Both the position numbers and the translations under genes were made by a program. 5,508 nt of DNA from Nitrososphaeraceae archaeon. Its GTDB lineage: Archaea; Thermoproteota; Nitrososphaeria; Nitrososphaerales; Nitrososphaeraceae. Within the stretch, counting starts at the first letter, position 1, and every line of letters begins with the position of its first letter. The notes under the pieces are model-generated. The model saw only the letters and a program-made list of their open reading frames with translations. It had not been told where the DNA came from and made no database searches. Of this stretch, positions 5,171-5,508 are shown piece after piece. The DNA is taken from positions 1-5,508 of the forward strand of contig JAICQW010000122.1 in NCBI GenBank assembly GCA_025937665.1, read 5' to 3'.

Positions 5171-5508
5171 TTACTGCTTGATATATAGTTCTGGTAACTT
5201 ACCTAATGCAGAAGCATAATCGCTTTCTGCTAAAACATTTTGTTCTTTGTAAAGACTTTTGAACTTTCTACCGTCGTCGGCAAAAATGCCCACGATAACT
5301 CCTTTATCTATTTCCTTTGAAAATTTCAACATTGATGACATTACAGAACCTGAAGATGGACCCACGAACAAGCCTTCCTTATGAAGAAGGTCCTTAACTG
5401 CATCAAATGAATCCTGATTTGTCGCCGTCATCCATCGATCCACTACTGTTTCTCTGCGTTTGAAGAGATCTGGCATCGATGATTCTTCAAAGTTTCTCAG
5501 GCCCTGCA
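5171..5508 (-). CDS. cysM: CysM-like PLP-dependent cysteine synthase, C-terminal part
   Basis: About 111 C-terminal residues are visible; the frame stays open to the window edge, so the N-terminal two-thirds, including the PLP lysine, is missing. The visible part begins QGLRNFEESSMPDLF, continues with DAVKDLLHKEGLFVGPSSGS (GPSSGS encoded at 5345-5362), then VIVGIFADDGRKFKSLY and a tail of about 25 residues. This closely follows the plan of CysM from Mycobacterium tuberculosis (ALRNMDEGFVPELYD ... GIFAGISTGA ... VVADAGWKYLST, from memory). The GxSSG loop is the family's substrate/cofactor-binding loop in the C-terminal part. M. tuberculosis CysM uses O-phosphoserine and a sulfur-carrier protein, with an arginine reading the phosphate; the shared LRN arginine may be that residue, but this is inference. 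The Met at 5474-5476 is internal, not a start. Convergent with trxB, with no base between stop codons. Confidence 0.85.
   Translation of the reverse strand, partial: QGLRNFEESSMPDLFKRRETVVDRWMTATNQDSFDAVKDLLHKEGLFVGPSSGSVMSSMLKFSKEIDKGVIVGIFADDGRKFKSLYKEQNVLAESDYASALGKLPELYIKQ

Overview
The window looks like low-GC archaeal chromosome, most probably from a soil-type ammonia-oxidising thaumarchaeon (Nitrososphaeria, e.g. a Nitrosocosmicus/Nitrososphaera relative). The reasons are a Thi4-type thiazole synthase without the donor cysteine, small winged-helix regulators, genes with no Shine-Dalgarno site but a TATA-like box about 26-28 bases upstream of the ATG (the leaderless pattern), and long AT-rich intergenic stretches. 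The lineage call is inference from gene style, not a database match.

Layout. Bases 1-869 hold no convincing gene. They do contain the best TATA box of the window (196-205), followed by a near-perfect hairpin (244-270) and a pyrimidine/T-rich stretch, which together could be a small RNA gene. At 870-1973 (+) lies a TPR protein with a winged-helix-like segment behind the repeats. Convergent to it at 2041-2346 (-) is a small ArsR-type winged-helix regulator. This is divergent from a thiazole synthase Thi4 gene (2462-3268, +), and the 115-base spacer carries back-to-back promoters and an inverted repeat that could be an operator. Twenty-six bases after thi4 comes 3295-4065 (+), a protein I assign tentatively to the DUF6775 'putative metallopeptidase' family. 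It keeps the cysteine frame of archaemetzincins but not the HExxH zinc site. At 4196-5170 (+) is an NADPH-type thioredoxin reductase (trxB). Its stop codon directly abuts the stop codon of a convergent CysM-like cysteine synthase gene (5171-5508, -), which is cut by the window edge.

Functionally the right half leans toward sulfur and thiol metabolism: thiazole formation (probably from free sulfide), thioredoxin reduction and cysteine synthesis. Whether these genes are co-regulated cannot be read from the sequence. The most unusual item is the archaemetzincin-like protein, whose catalytic-motif position is occupied by Ile-Phe-Phe-Phe-Leu, with the three Phe codons encoded by a nine-T run.
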